A stretch of DNA of 64,000 nucleotides from Puniceibacterium sediminis. Lineage in GTDB: Bacteria > Pseudomonadota > Alphaproteobacteria > Rhodobacterales > Rhodobacteraceae. The translations under genes were made by a program, and so were the position numbers. Shown here one piece after another: positions 25,383 through 35,038 of this stretch (position 1 is its first letter; each line of letters starts with the position of its first letter). The stretch covers positions 248,001 through 312,000 of the forward strand of contig NZ_FZNN01000002.1 of the NCBI RefSeq assembly GCF_900188035.1, given 5' to 3'. The notes beneath the pieces are model-generated. The model was not told where the DNA came from and did not search any database. It saw nothing but the letters and a program-made list of their open reading frames with translations.

Positions 25383-26165
25383 ATGGAATCGCAACTCGAT
25401 TGGCACAGCGCGCGGGCCCTGTTGGAATGGCAGGTGGAACTTGGGGTGACCGAGGCGATCTCGGACACGCCGGTGAACCGCTATGATGCCGCCGCCGAGG
25501 CGGTCGCGGCGGCGGCTGTGGCGGCCACCACGGTGGCTGTCGCCGGGCCGCAGCCCTTGGTGCAGATCGATCCGGTTGCCGTAGCCGAAAAGGCGGCTGC
25601 AGCGGCGCAGGATCTGGATGGGCTGCGCCATGCGCTTGAGACTTACGGCCATTGTGACCTGCAGAAGGGCGCCCGTAACCTCGTCTTTTGTGACGGCACC
25701 CCCGGCGCCCGCGTCATGGTGATCGGAGAAGCGCCGGGCCGCGAGGAAGATATGCAGGGCAAGCCCTTTGTGGGCAAGGCGGGACAGCTGCTTGACCGGA
25801 TGCTTGCCGCCATCGGCCTTGGGCGCGGCCGCGAGGGTGCCGAGGCGGTCTATATCACCAACGTCCTGCCCTGGCGTCCACCGCAGAACCGCGACCCGAA
25901 TCCGGCGGAAATCGCCATGATGCTGCCCTTTCTGAAACGGCATGTGGCGCTGGCAAAACCGGATGTTCTGGTGCTGGTCGGCAATATTTCGTGTCAGGCG
26001 GTGCTGGGGAAACGCGGTATCACGCGGCTGCGTGGCCAATGGACCGAGGCGTTCGGCCTGCCCGCGATGCCTATGGTGCATCCGGCGTACCTTCTCCGGA
26101 CGCCCATCGCCAAGCGCGAGGCCTGGGCCGATCTGTTGAGCATTCAGGCTAAACTGAAGGGATAG
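25383..26165 (+). CDS. Uracil-DNA glycosylase superfamily protein lacking iron-sulfur ligands
   Basis: A 260-residue protein of the family 4/5-like uracil-DNA glycosylase group. It has an alanine-rich N-terminal extension of about 85 residues, motif A VIGEAPGREEDMQGKPFVG, then NVLPWRPPQNRDPNPAE, and the late HPAYLLR. In classic family 4 enzymes four cysteines hold a [4Fe-4S] cluster. Here the first CxxC is reduced to CDLQ, the KCRPP cysteine is a tryptophan (PWRPP), and the next is not seen. No UdgX-type KRRIH loop is present. It may be an active cluster-free variant, as alphaproteobacterial relatives appear similar. The stop is 3 nt before moaB. Confidence 0.85.
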   Translation: MESQLDWHSARALLEWQVELGVTEAISDTPVNRYDAAAEAVAAAAVAATTVAVAGPQPLVQIDPVAVAEKAAAAAQDLDGLRHALETYGHCDLQKGARNLVFCDGTPGARVMVIGEAPGREEDMQGKPFVGKAGQLLDRMLAAIGLGRGREGAEAVYITNVLPWRPPQNRDPNPAEIAMMLPFLKRHVALAKPDVLVLVGNISCQAVLGKRGITRLRGQWTEAFGLPAMPMVHPAYLLRTPIAKREAWADLLSIQAKLKG

Positions 26166-26168
26166 GCC

Positions 26169-26711
26169 ATGAGCCGTATCGACGACACCCGTGATTTCCT
26201 GCCCGTGCGTATCGCCGTCCTGACGGTGAGCGATACGCGGGACGCAACGCAGGACCGGTCCGGCGACACTTTGGTAGAGCGTCTGACTCAGGCCGGGCAC
26301 ATCCTAGCAGAGCGCGCAATCCTGCGTGATGAGCGGGACGAAATTGCGGCGCAGTTGCGTGCCTGGTGCGCCGATCCGGGAATCGACGTGGTGATCTCGA
26401 CCGGCGGGACTGGCCTTACGGGCCGTGACGTGACGGTCGAGGCACATCGCGATGTTTATGAGAAAGAGATCGATGCCTTTGGTACCGTCTTTACCATCGT
26501 ATCGATGCAAAAGATCGGCACGAGCGCGGTACAGAGCCGCGCCACCGGAGGTGTGGCCAACGGCACCTACCTCTTTGCCCTGCCCGGCAGCCCGGGCGCC
26601 TGCAAGGATGCCTGGGACGAAATTCTGGTCAAGCAGCTCGACTACCGCCACAAGCCCTGCAACTTTGTCGAAATATTACCGCGCCTCGACGAACATCAGC
26701 GACGGAAATAA
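26169..26711 (+). CDS. moaB: Molybdenum cofactor biosynthesis protein B
   Basis: A 180-residue MoaB/Mog-type protein that adenylylates molybdopterin before molybdenum insertion. Family motifs are VLTVSDTRDATQDRSGD, VVISTGGTGLTGRDVT, and FALPGSPGACKDAWDEIL. It is close behind the UDG-like gene and likely co-transcribed. Other Moco genes (mobA, mobB, moeA) are 12 kb away. Confidence 0.95.
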   Translation: MSRIDDTRDFLPVRIAVLTVSDTRDATQDRSGDTLVERLTQAGHILAERAILRDERDEIAAQLRAWCADPGIDVVISTGGTGLTGRDVTVEAHRDVYEKEIDAFGTVFTIVSMQKIGTSAVQSRATGGVANGTYLFALPGSPGACKDAWDEILVKQLDYRHKPCNFVEILPRLDEHQRRK

Positions 26712-26801
26712 TCTCGCCGTACGTATGACCTGTTACGTGGTCGTGGCTTGGCAGGCTCCGCGCCGCCGCTAACTGTAGTTTCTGACAGGAAAAGGGGAGC
26801 C

Positions 26802-28277
26802 ATGCGGTTTCTGAGACAGAGCCTGACGGGATTGTTTCTGGCGTCGCTGACGCTGGGCCTTTTGGTCTATGCGGGTGCGCTGGTGCGCGATGCGGTACAG
26901 GTGCGCATGTCGGCGGAACCCCGTGTGCCACAGAACCGCGAGCGGGTTTTTGCGGTCAACACGGTTCGCGCCGAAGCTGGCGAGGTTGTGCCGGTTCTGA
27001 CCGCCTTTGGTCAGATCCAAAGCCGCCGGACGCTGGAGTTGCGCGCTGCGGCGAGCGGGCGGCTGATTGATCTGGATCCCGATTTCGAAGAGGGCGGTGA
27101 GGTGATCAGTGGCCAGCTTCTTGCCCGGGTCGATCCGGCAGAGGCGCAGGCCGAGCTGGACCGGGCAGCCAGCGACGTTCTGGATGCCGAGGCAGAGACC
27201 CGCGAAGCCGCCCGCGCTCTTGACCTTGCGAGGGATGATCTTGCCGCTGCCGAAGAACAGGCACGTTTGTATGAGCGGCAGTTTCAGCGTCAGGTCGACC
27301 TGAAAAAGATGGGCGCAGGCACGGATACGGCTGCCGATTCTGCGGAACTGTCGGCGTCTACCGCGCGCGGTGCCGTTTTGACCCGACGAAAGTCCCTGGC
27401 CGAGGCAGAGGCGCGTGTTGATCAGGCCGTGACGACCCTGTCGCGTGCCGAAATCGCGCGGACCGAAGCGCAGCGCCTGTTGGCTGATACAGAGATCCGC
27501 GCCGGATTTGACGGCACCCTGAGCGAAGTGAGCGTGATTGAGGGGCGGCTTGTTTCGGCCAACGAACAGCTTGCTCAGTTGATCGACGCGAAGTCGCTTG
27601 AGGTGGTGTTCAGTGTGTCGACCCAGCAATACACCCGGCTTCTGGACGCCGACGGTCGGCTGCGTGACGCGCCTGTGACCGCGACGCTGGACGTCTTTGG
27701 CACCAACCTTGTGGCGCAGGGCAGATTGACCCGCGAAAGCGCCGCGGTGGGCGAGGGGCAGACAGGGCGGCAGTTGTTTGCGCGGTTGGATATGGCGCGC
27801 GGCTTCAAACCCGGTGATTTTGTCACCGTGACCATCGATGAGGCCCCGCTGCAAAATGTGGCGCGCCTGCCGTCTTCGGCCCTGAGTGCGGCGAACGATG
27901 TGCTGGTGCTGGGGGCGGGTGACCGGCTTGAGGCGCTTGAGGTGCAGTTGCTGCGGCGTCAGGGCGATGATGTTCTGGTGCGTGCAGCCGCATTGGAGGG
28001 GCGTGATGTTGTGGCGGAACGCACGCCACTGCTGGGTGCCGGGATCAAGGTGCGCGCGCTGGTACCAGCGGGTGCCGTGCCGGTGCCAGAGGCGAAGGCA
28101 GAGCCAGAGGCTGAGATGCTGGAGTTGAGCGAAGAGCGGCGTGCGCGACTTGTCGCCTTTGTCGAAGGTAACGGCAGGATGCCGGATGAGGCCAAGCAAC
28201 GCATCCTTGCGCAGCTGAACGAACCGCAGGTGCCCGCACAGGTGGTTGAACGCCTCGAATCGCGGATCGGGGGATAG
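26802..28277 (+). CDS. Efflux RND transporter periplasmic adaptor subunit
   Basis: A 491-residue HlyD/AcrA-type membrane fusion protein. One N-terminal membrane anchor (about 7-30) precedes a split lipoyl/barrel-sandwich domain (RTLELRAAASGRLIDLDPDFEEGG) and a long helical hairpin (about 120-235, rich in Ala/Glu/Arg). A beta-barrel with FDGTLSEVSVIEGRLVSANE follows. It ends with an unusual acidic tail of about 55 residues. RBS AAGGGGAG precedes the ATG. It is coupled to the RND pump gene 3 nt downstream. Confidence 0.93.
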   Translation: MRFLRQSLTGLFLASLTLGLLVYAGALVRDAVQVRMSAEPRVPQNRERVFAVNTVRAEAGEVVPVLTAFGQIQSRRTLELRAAASGRLIDLDPDFEEGGEVISGQLLARVDPAEAQAELDRAASDVLDAEAETREAARALDLARDDLAAAEEQARLYERQFQRQVDLKKMGAGTDTAADSAELSASTARGAVLTRRKSLAEAEARVDQAVTTLSRAEIARTEAQRLLADTEIRAGFDGTLSEVSVIEGRLVSANEQLAQLIDAKSLEVVFSVSTQQYTRLLDADGRLRDAPVTATLDVFGTNLVAQGRLTRESAAVGEGQTGRQLFARLDMARGFKPGDFVTVTIDEAPLQNVARLPSSALSAANDVLVLGAGDRLEALEVQLLRRQGDDVLVRAAALEGRDVVAERTPLLGAGIKVRALVPAGAVPVPEAKAEPEAEMLELSEERRARLVAFVEGNGRMPDEAKQRILAQLNEPQVPAQVVERLESRIGG

Positions 28278-28280
28278 CGC

Positions 28281-31200
28281 GTGACGGGCGGCATCCTGAG
28301 CTATTTCACCCGGCATCGGACACTGGCCAATCTGCTGTTGGTGCTGATGCTGACGGCGGGCGCTTTGGCGTTGCCGAATATGCGGGCGCAGTTTTTCCCC
28401 GATGTCGTCGTCGATGACATCGACGTTTCCGTAAGCTGGGAAGGTGCCGGGGCCACGGATGTGGATTCGGCCATTGTGCAGGTGCTGGAACCCGCCCTGC
28501 TGGCTGTCGCCGGTGTCGACAACGCCGAATCCCAGTCGCGCGAAGGCCGCGCCAGCATCGCGCTGGAGTTCGAGCCGAACTGGGACATGGCCCGGGCGGC
28601 CGCCGATGTGCAATCCGCCGTCGATGCCGTGTCCAGCCTGCCGGACGAGGCTGACGCGCCAGAGGTTTCGCGCGGGTCGTGGTATGACCGTGTGACGGAT
28701 CTGGTGATCACCGGGCCGCTGGCGCCGGACCAGCTGGCGCGCTTTGCCGACGAGTTGGTGGCGCGGCTGTTTGCCGATGGTGTCACACGCACGACCATCC
28801 GTGGCCTTGCGGCACCGCAGGTTATGGTCGAGGTGCCAAGCGCCAACCTGATCGCCTATGACGTGACCCTGCGCGAAATCGCCGATGTCATCGCCGCCGA
28901 GGTGGATGCGGACCCGGCAGGCGATGTGAGTGGCGCAAATGCCCGGGTCCGCACCGGGGTCGAAAAACGGTCTGCCGAACAGATCGGCGGCATTGTGTTA
29001 CGTTCCAACGCCGATGGATCGACCGTGACTCTGGCTGACGTGGCCCGCCTGCGGGTCGAGGGGATTGACCGCGAGCGGACGTATTTTGTGGGCGATAACC
29101 CGGCAATTTCGATCCGGGTGGACCGGACGGCACAGGGCGATGCGATCGGCATCCAGCATCAGGTGGAACGGATCGCGGCCGAGATGCAGCAATCGCTGCC
29201 CGAGGGTGTGACCATTGACCTGATCCGCACCCGCGCCGAAGAGATTACCGGGCGGCTGGATATCCTTCTGGAAAACGGGCTTAGCGGGCTGATCCTTGTG
29301 GTGGTGCTGCTGTTCCTGTTCCTGAACGCGCGCATTGCATTCTGGGTGGCGGCGGGGATTCCGACGGCGATGCTGGCGGCGATTGCGCTGATGTATACCT
29401 TTGGCATCACCTTCAACATGATCTCGCTTTTCGCGCTAATCATCACGCTGGGTATCGTTGTCGATGACGCCATCGTGGTGGGCGAACATGCCGACCATCT
29501 GTCGCGCCGGGGCATGTCGCCGGTCGAGGCGTCGGAAACGGCGGCAAAGCGTATGGCGCTGCCGGTGTTCTGTGCCACGCTGACCACTGTGATCGCCTTT
29601 TTCGGCCTTGTGGTCGTGGGCGGGCGGTTCGGGGATCTGATCAAGGACATCCCCTTTACCGTGATCACGGTATTGCTGGCGTCGCTGGTGGAATGCTTTC
29701 TGATCCTGCCCAACCACATGTCCCACGCCATTGCACATTCGGCAAAGGAACATTGGTACGACCTGCCGTCGCGGCTGGTAAATCGCGGCTTTCGCTGGGT
29801 CCGGGACGGGGTGTTCCGGTCGCTGATGGCCGGGGTGGTGATGTTCCGCTATGCGGTGCTTGCCGGGGTGCTGGTTCTGCTGGCGTCGCAGGTGGCGCTG
29901 CTGATCCGGGGTGATGTGCAATGGCGGTTCTTCAACGCACCTGAACAGGCCTCGGTCACCGGGAATTTCGCCATGGCGCCGGGGGCGACGCGGGCCGACA
30001 GCATCGCGATGATGCAGGAAATGCAGCGCGCGACCGAAGCCCTGGGGCAGGAGTACGCCGAAAAATACGGCAACAATCCCATCGCCTATGTCATCGCCGA
30101 GATCGGTGGCAATGCCGGGCGCGGCATGGCGGGAACCGAGAGCAAGGACGCCGATCAGCTTGGGTCGATCTCCATCGAATTGATCGCGGCGGACCTGCGC
30201 CCCTACTCCAGCTTTGCCTTCGTCGGCGCGCTGCAGGACGCGGTGGTGCCGCATCCAATGTCGGAAACGGTCAGCTTTCGGGGCATGCGTTCGGGTCCTG
30301 GCGGCGATGCGCTGGATGTGCAGTTCTACGGTGCCAGTGCCGAAGTGCTGAAATCGGCATCAGAGGCGCTCAAGACCGCGCTGGCACGCTTTCCCGAGGT
30401 GTCGGCGGTCGAGGATAATCTTGCCTATGATAAAGAGGAGCTGATCCTTGATCTCACAGCGCATGGGCAGGCGCTTGGTTTCGACATCGATAGCCTGGGG
30501 GCTACGTTGCGCAACCGTCTGAACGGCATCGAGGCTGCGACCTATCCCGATGGGCCACGTTCAGCCGCGATCCGGGTCGAATTGCCCGACGGTGAACTGA
30601 CGGCGGATTTTCTGGAACGCATGATGCTGCGCACCCCTGATGGCGCCTATGTGCTGCTGGCCGATATTGTCGAGGTGAGCCGCGCCACCGGATTTTCCAC
30701 CGTGCGCCGGGAAAACGGCATCCGCCTGATTTCCGTGACCGGGGACATATCCGAAGATGACCCCGCCCGCGCCACAGAGATCATGCAGGTGCTGGAGCAG
30801 GAAATCCTGCCACAGATCGCCGCGCAGAAGCAGGTGGAGTATCGCCTGTCCGGCCTGTCCGAACAGGAGGATGCCTTTCTTGGCGATGCGCTGACCGGGC
30901 TGATCCTTGTGCTGCTGGGGATTTATCTGGTGCTGGCTTGGGTCTTTGCCAGTTGGACGCGGCCGCTGGTGGTGATGGCGATCATTCCATTCGGCCTTGT
31001 CGGCACCATCTATGGCCACGCGCTGTGGGATGTACCGCTAAGCATGTTCACGGTGGTCGGGCTGCTGGGCATGACCGGGATCATCATCAACGATTCCATC
31101 GTGCTGGTGACAACGATCGATGAATACGGCGCGACGCGGGGCGTGGTGCCCGCGATCATCGATGGCGCCGCAGACCGGCTGCGGCCTGTGATGCTGACCA

Positions 31201-31652
31201 CGTTGACCACCGTTCTGGGCCTTGCGCCGCTGCTGTACGAAGGGTCGGCGGATGCGCAATTCCTCAAGCCGACGGTGATCACTTTGGTCTACGGGCTGGG
31301 CTTCGGCATGGTGCTGGTGCTGCTGGTGGTGCCCGCGCTGATCGCGGTGCAGCAGGACATGGCGCGCCAGATCACGGCGCTGCGGCGCGGGTTACGGTTT
31401 CGGGACGGCAGTGTGCGGGGCGTGATGCTGGGCGCTGCGGTGCTGATGGCGGGCTGGATGGCGGTGACGCTGGGTTGGGCTGCCGTGACCGGAGATCTGC
31501 CAGCGACACTGCGCTTTGATCTGGTCGAGTCGATGGGCGCACTGCAGGGGGCCTTTGTGCTGTTCATCCTGGGCGCGGCAATCGTGTCATTGGCGGTCTA
31601 TGCTGTGGCCGGGCTGGGGTATATCCTGCGGCGCAAACCTGCGAAAGGCTGA
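28281..31652 (+). CDS. Efflux RND transporter permease subunit
   Basis: Proton-driven pump of the AcrB/CzcA superfamily, 1123 residues, with a GTG start. TM1 (about 13-32) is followed by the porter domain with PDVVVDDIDVSVSW. The second membrane block includes the proton-relay aspartates in TLGIVVDDAIVVGEHAD, and GMTGIIINDSIVLVTTIDEYG is the matching repeat in the second half. The C-terminal 70 residues add two further hydrophobic spans beyond the usual end. No outer-membrane channel gene is adjacent; a TolC-type protein elsewhere would be needed. Substrate unknown. Confidence 0.95.
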   Translation: MTGGILSYFTRHRTLANLLLVLMLTAGALALPNMRAQFFPDVVVDDIDVSVSWEGAGATDVDSAIVQVLEPALLAVAGVDNAESQSREGRASIALEFEPNWDMARAAADVQSAVDAVSSLPDEADAPEVSRGSWYDRVTDLVITGPLAPDQLARFADELVARLFADGVTRTTIRGLAAPQVMVEVPSANLIAYDVTLREIADVIAAEVDADPAGDVSGANARVRTGVEKRSAEQIGGIVLRSNADGSTVTLADVARLRVEGIDRERTYFVGDNPAISIRVDRTAQGDAIGIQHQVERIAAEMQQSLPEGVTIDLIRTRAEEITGRLDILLENGLSGLILVVVLLFLFLNARIAFWVAAGIPTAMLAAIALMYTFGITFNMISLFALIITLGIVVDDAIVVGEHADHLSRRGMSPVEASETAAKRMALPVFCATLTTVIAFFGLVVVGGRFGDLIKDIPFTVITVLLASLVECFLILPNHMSHAIAHSAKEHWYDLPSRLVNRGFRWVRDGVFRSLMAGVVMFRYAVLAGVLVLLASQVALLIRGDVQWRFFNAPEQASVTGNFAMAPGATRADSIAMMQEMQRATEALGQEYAEKYGNNPIAYVIAEIGGNAGRGMAGTESKDADQLGSISIELIAADLRPYSSFAFVGALQDAVVPHPMSETVSFRGMRSGPGGDALDVQFYGASAEVLKSASEALKTALARFPEVSAVEDNLAYDKEELILDLTAHGQALGFDIDSLGATLRNRLNGIEAATYPDGPRSAAIRVELPDGELTADFLERMMLRTPDGAYVLLADIVEVSRATGFSTVRRENGIRLISVTGDISEDDPARATEIMQVLEQEILPQIAAQKQVEYRLSGLSEQEDAFLGDALTGLILVLLGIYLVLAWVFASWTRPLVVMAIIPFGLVGTIYGHALWDVPLSMFTVVGLLGMTGIIINDSIVLVTTIDEYGATRGVVPAIIDGAADRLRPVMLTTLTTVLGLAPLLYEGSADAQFLKPTVITLVYGLGFGMVLVLLVVPALIAVQQDMARQITALRRGLRFRDGSVRGVMLGAAVLMAGWMAVTLGWAAVTGDLPATLRFDLVESMGALQGAFVLFILGAAIVSLAVYAVAGLGYILRRKPAKG

Positions 31653-31657
31653 TGCGC

Positions 31658-32461
31658 TCAGCCGTCGCACCCGATGATATCGACCGCGTGTCCCATGCTT
31701 AGCACGGTAATCCGAAGGCCGGAGCGATCCAGCGCAAAGGCGCTCCCCTCGACATGGGCCAGACGGGTTTCGCTGATCAGGTTGCCGTTGGCCGCGCGGT
31801 GTGTCTTTGGCTCGGCGATCCAGAGCAGCGGGTTCGAGGTTTCGATGACGGTTTCCTCGTCCGTCTTGCCGCGGGGCATGTCGATCTCGGTCCGCAGGGT
31901 CATGCCGCGGTCGTCCGCGCCAACCGTGCAGCGGACTGATTTCACTGATGCCTCGGCCCGCGAAAACGGCATATCCGCGAGCGCGCCCGCGATCATGGGA
32001 TCGGGTTTGTCAGCAGCGGCGGGCAGGAGGGCGTTAACTTCAACCGTCTGAGGCACGCAGATATCGCTGCAGACACCAAGCTCGACAACACCGTGTAACC
32101 GCATGTCTGTGCCTGAGGTCCTGCCAGTCACTCGCAGCGGCAGCACCACCTCATGCGCGTAGCCGACCGAGCGCATGCCGCTTTGATAGAACACCTTGGG
32201 CGTTGGCCAGTTCACTCCAACGGCAGATACGTTGTCCGATCCCTGCCAACTGAATTCCGGGGGGATTCCGGCGTCGCCGGGGCTGCGCCAGTAGGTTTTC
32301 CATCCCGGGGCAAGGGTCAGGTGCAAAGCCGCCACATGGCTGCCGTCCGCCTGCCGCCAGCCGGGGCGCAGTTCGGCCCTGACAATGTTGTCCACGTCCT
32401 GGGCAAAGGCCGGGACGGGCAGAAGCAGGGCGCAGAGCAAGGCGGAAAGGGCATGTTTCAT
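31658..32461 (-). CDS. DsbD N-terminal (thiol-disulfide) domain protein
   Basis: A 267-residue secreted protein with a signal peptide MKHALSALLCALLLPVPAFA and one DsbD alpha-type domain: LTLAPGWKTYWRSPGDAGIP, then the paired cysteines in GVCSDICVP at about 131-137. In DsbD this domain passes electrons to periplasmic partners, but the membrane and thioredoxin domains are missing here. It would need a separate electron source such as CcdA. The gene is convergent with the RND gene. Confidence 0.85.
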   Translation of the reverse strand: MKHALSALLCALLLPVPAFAQDVDNIVRAELRPGWRQADGSHVAALHLTLAPGWKTYWRSPGDAGIPPEFSWQGSDNVSAVGVNWPTPKVFYQSGMRSVGYAHEVVLPLRVTGRTSGTDMRLHGVVELGVCSDICVPQTVEVNALLPAAADKPDPMIAGALADMPFSRAEASVKSVRCTVGADDRGMTLRTEIDMPRGKTDEETVIETSNPLLWIAEPKTHRAANGNLISETRLAHVEGSAFALDRSGLRITVLSMGHAVDIIGCDG

Positions 32462-32603
32462 GACACCGACATGGCGATTATCCGCTGAAATGAAAAGTCA
32501 CGTTCCGGCGAGACATCTGTGTGCGTGTCTAAAGGCGCACCCTTGCGCCACCGGACCCGGCGGTACATGTTGAACTCTGACCCGCAGGTAACAAGGCAGC
32601 GAC

Positions 32604-33176
32604 ATGTCCCAGCTCGATCCGACCGAACTGACTGGCAAGATGCTGATTGCCATGCCCGGCATGGCCGATCCACGCTTTGATCAGGCGGTCATTTTCCTGT
32701 GTGCCCATTCTGATGAGGGCGCAATGGGCCTGATCGTGAACAAACCGACTGCGGATGTGAGCCTGCGCATGCTGCTGGAACAGTTGTCGATAGAACCGGT
32801 CGCGGATGTGGAGGGCCAGCAGGTTCATTACGGTGGCCCGGTCGAGATCGGGCGCGGTTTTGTGTTGCATTCACCGGATTACGAATCGGTTGTGGCGACG
32901 CTTGAGGTCGATGAGCGGTTCCATATGACGGCGACTCTTGATGTGCTGGAAAGCATTGCACAGGGAGCGGGGCCCATCACGCGGCTGATGCTGCTTGGCT
33001 ATGCCGGCTGGGGTCCCGGGCAGCTTGAGGGCGAGTTGGCGCAAAATGGATGGCTGATCTGCGATGCCACGCCCGACCTCGTGTTTAATGTCGCGGACGC
33101 CGACAAATGGGAGGCCGCGCTGAAATCCATCGGTGTATCGCCGCTGGCCCTGTCCTCCGAAGGCGGGCGGGCATGA
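32604..33176 (+). CDS. YqgE/AlgH family protein (UPF0301)
   Basis: A 190-residue protein of the conserved UPF0301 family. Recognisable segments are LTGKMLIAMPGMADPRFDQ, AVIFLCAHSDEGAMGLIVNK, and LGYAGWGPGQLEGELAQNGW. A link to alginate gene control gave the AlgH name, but the molecular role is not settled. The gene is divergent from the DsbD-domain gene across 142 nt. Confidence 0.95.
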   Translation: MSQLDPTELTGKMLIAMPGMADPRFDQAVIFLCAHSDEGAMGLIVNKPTADVSLRMLLEQLSIEPVADVEGQQVHYGGPVEIGRGFVLHSPDYESVVATLEVDERFHMTATLDVLESIAQGAGPITRLMLLGYAGWGPGQLEGELAQNGWLICDATPDLVFNVADADKWEAALKSIGVSPLALSSEGGRA

Positions 33177-33306
33177 CTCCGGACAGGACTGTGACGCCGC
33201 GTTTCGGTTGAAGCCCTGCCGCTGTGGGGTCACTCTTCCAAAAAAGTCATGGCTCTGACGGCAACGCCATTTAGCAATTGCCGTGCCGGACGGATTGGAG
33301 AAACGA

Positions 33307-35022
33307 ATGCCTTATCGCGCGCCCATTTCGGACTACCGTTTTTTGTTCGATCACATTGTGAATTTGAAACAAGTCACCACGACCGAAACCTTTGCAGAGG
33401 CCACGCCGGATGTGGTCGACGCGATCCTGACCGAGGCAGGTCGGATGTGCGAAGAGGTGCTTGCCCCGCTGCAACGTGCCGGAGACCTGCATCCTGCCAC
33501 GCTCGAAAACGGGGTGGTGCGCAGTTCGCCCGGATTTTCCGATGGCTACCGTGCCATTGCTGAGGGCGGTTGGGTCGCGATTGCCGCGAGCCCCGATCAT
33601 GGCGGCATGGGGCTGCCGATGGCGGTGACGACGGCTGTGAACGAAATGATGGCTTCGGCCTGCCTGTCGCTGCAGTTGAACCCGCTGATGACGCAGGGCC
33701 AGATCGAGGCGCTGGAACATCACGCCAGTGACGCGATCAAGGCGCTGTATCTGCCAAAGCTGATCACCGGCGAATGGGCCGGGACGATGAACCTGACCGA
33801 ACCGCAGGCGGGCTCCGATGTCGGTGCGCTGCGCTCCAAGGCCGAGCCGAACGGGGACGGATCCTATGCCATTAGCGGGCAGAAGATCTTTATCTCCTGG
33901 GGTGACAACGATTTCACCGAAAATGTTTGCCATCTGGTGCTGGCGCGTCTGCCCGGCGCGGTCGAGGGAACCAAGGGGATTTCCTTGTTCCTTGTTCCCA
34001 AGTACCTGCCCGATGCCAACGGCGCACCCGGCAAGGCGAACGATCTGCGTGTGGTCAGCCTTGAACACAAGATGGGCCTGCACGGATCGCCCACGGCGGT
34101 GATGGAATACAGCGGGGCGACCGGCTGGCTGGTCGGACCCGAACATGGCGGGATGAAGTGCATGTTCACGATGATGAACAACGCGCGTCTGGGTGTCGGC
34201 GGGCAGGGCATCGGCGTGGCCGAGGGTGCGTATCAACACGCGCTGGCCTATGCGACAGACCGCAAGCAGGGCAAACCCCCCGCAAAGGGCACGTCGGGTG
34301 CCATCGTCGACCATGCGGATGTGCGCCGCATGCTCGCCACGATGAAGGCCGAGATTTTTGCCGCCCGCGCCATCGCCCTGTCCTGCGGTGTGGCCATCGA
34401 CATGGCCAAGGCGACGGGAGAGGGCGAATGGGCCGCCCGTGCCGCGCTGCTCACTCCGATCACCAAAGCCTTTGGCACCGACACCGGGATTTCCGTTTCG
34501 GACATGGGGGTGCAGGTGCATGGCGGCATGGGCTTTATCGAAGAAACCGGCGCTGCGCAGTACAGCCGAGATGTGCGTGTCACGGCGATTTACGAAGGCA
34601 CCAACGGTATTCAGTCGATGGACCTTGTGGCGCGCAAGATGATGGACGGCGGCGAGGCGGCCTTTGGACTGCTGGACGAAATCGAAGCCGAGACCGAAGC
34701 GGCCAAGGCCAGGCTGCCGGATCTGGCCATGCCGGTCTGGAATGCCGCCGAGACGTTGCGCGAAGCCGTAGAATGGCTGGTCGCCCAGGGTGACATGAGC
34801 ACGCGCTTTGCCGGGGCGGTTCCGTTCCTGCGTGCCTTTGCCCGGGTTCTGGGGGCGCATTTCCACCTGCGCGCCGCAATGGCCGATCCAGATGGCGCCC
34901 GCGCGCGGCTTGCCCGATTCTATATCCTGCGGCTGCTGCCTGAACATCAGGGCTTGCTGGTACATGCGCGCGCCGGGGCCGAGGATCTTTATGCCGTCAG
35001 CGCCGACGATCTGGCAGCGTGA
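33307..35022 (+). CDS. Acyl-CoA dehydrogenase
   Basis: FAD enzyme that introduces the alpha-beta double bond in acyl-CoA thioesters; 571 residues, the long class with a C-terminal extra domain. Motifs are TMNLTEPQAGSDVGALRSKA, KIFISWGDNDF, GVQVHGGMGFIEETGAAQ and ITAIYEGTN-like VTAIYEGTNGIQSMDLVARK. It starts MPYRAPISDYRFLFDH at 33307 with GGAG 6 nt upstream. It resembles, but is not close to, the DMSP enzyme DmdC. It transfers electrons to ETF and then to the ETF-QO encoded at 44.3 kb. A 16-nt gap leads to the MBL-fold gene, suggesting one operon. Confidence 0.94.
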   Translation: MPYRAPISDYRFLFDHIVNLKQVTTTETFAEATPDVVDAILTEAGRMCEEVLAPLQRAGDLHPATLENGVVRSSPGFSDGYRAIAEGGWVAIAASPDHGGMGLPMAVTTAVNEMMASACLSLQLNPLMTQGQIEALEHHASDAIKALYLPKLITGEWAGTMNLTEPQAGSDVGALRSKAEPNGDGSYAISGQKIFISWGDNDFTENVCHLVLARLPGAVEGTKGISLFLVPKYLPDANGAPGKANDLRVVSLEHKMGLHGSPTAVMEYSGATGWLVGPEHGGMKCMFTMMNNARLGVGGQGIGVAEGAYQHALAYATDRKQGKPPAKGTSGAIVDHADVRRMLATMKAEIFAARAIALSCGVAIDMAKATGEGEWAARAALLTPITKAFGTDTGISVSDMGVQVHGGMGFIEETGAAQYSRDVRVTAIYEGTNGIQSMDLVARKMMDGGEAAFGLLDEIEAETEAAKARLPDLAMPVWNAAETLREAVEWLVAQGDMSTRFAGAVPFLRAFARVLGAHFHLRAAMADPDGARARLARFYILRLLPEHQGLLVHARAGAEDLYAVSADDLAA

Positions 35023-35038
35023 TGGACAGATCAGATTG

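Noticed and set aside
25383-26165. Possible UdgX (covalent uracil-DNA binder)
   Set aside because: The KRRIH-type loop is not present near the HPAYLLR motif.
26769-28613. Antisense frame of about 614 codons opposite the RND adaptor gene
   Set aside because: Same cause. It spans two plus-strand genes and their spacer, has no start signal and no family resemblance.
33271-34965. Antisense frame opposite the acyl-CoA dehydrogenase
   Set aside because: No domain; the plus strand has all acyl-CoA dehydrogenase motifs.
33307-35022. Possible DmdC (methylmercaptopropionyl-CoA dehydrogenase)
   Set aside because: Same long acyl-CoA dehydrogenase class, but the sequence runs I remember for DmdC do not match well and no dmdB or dmdD neighbours are present.
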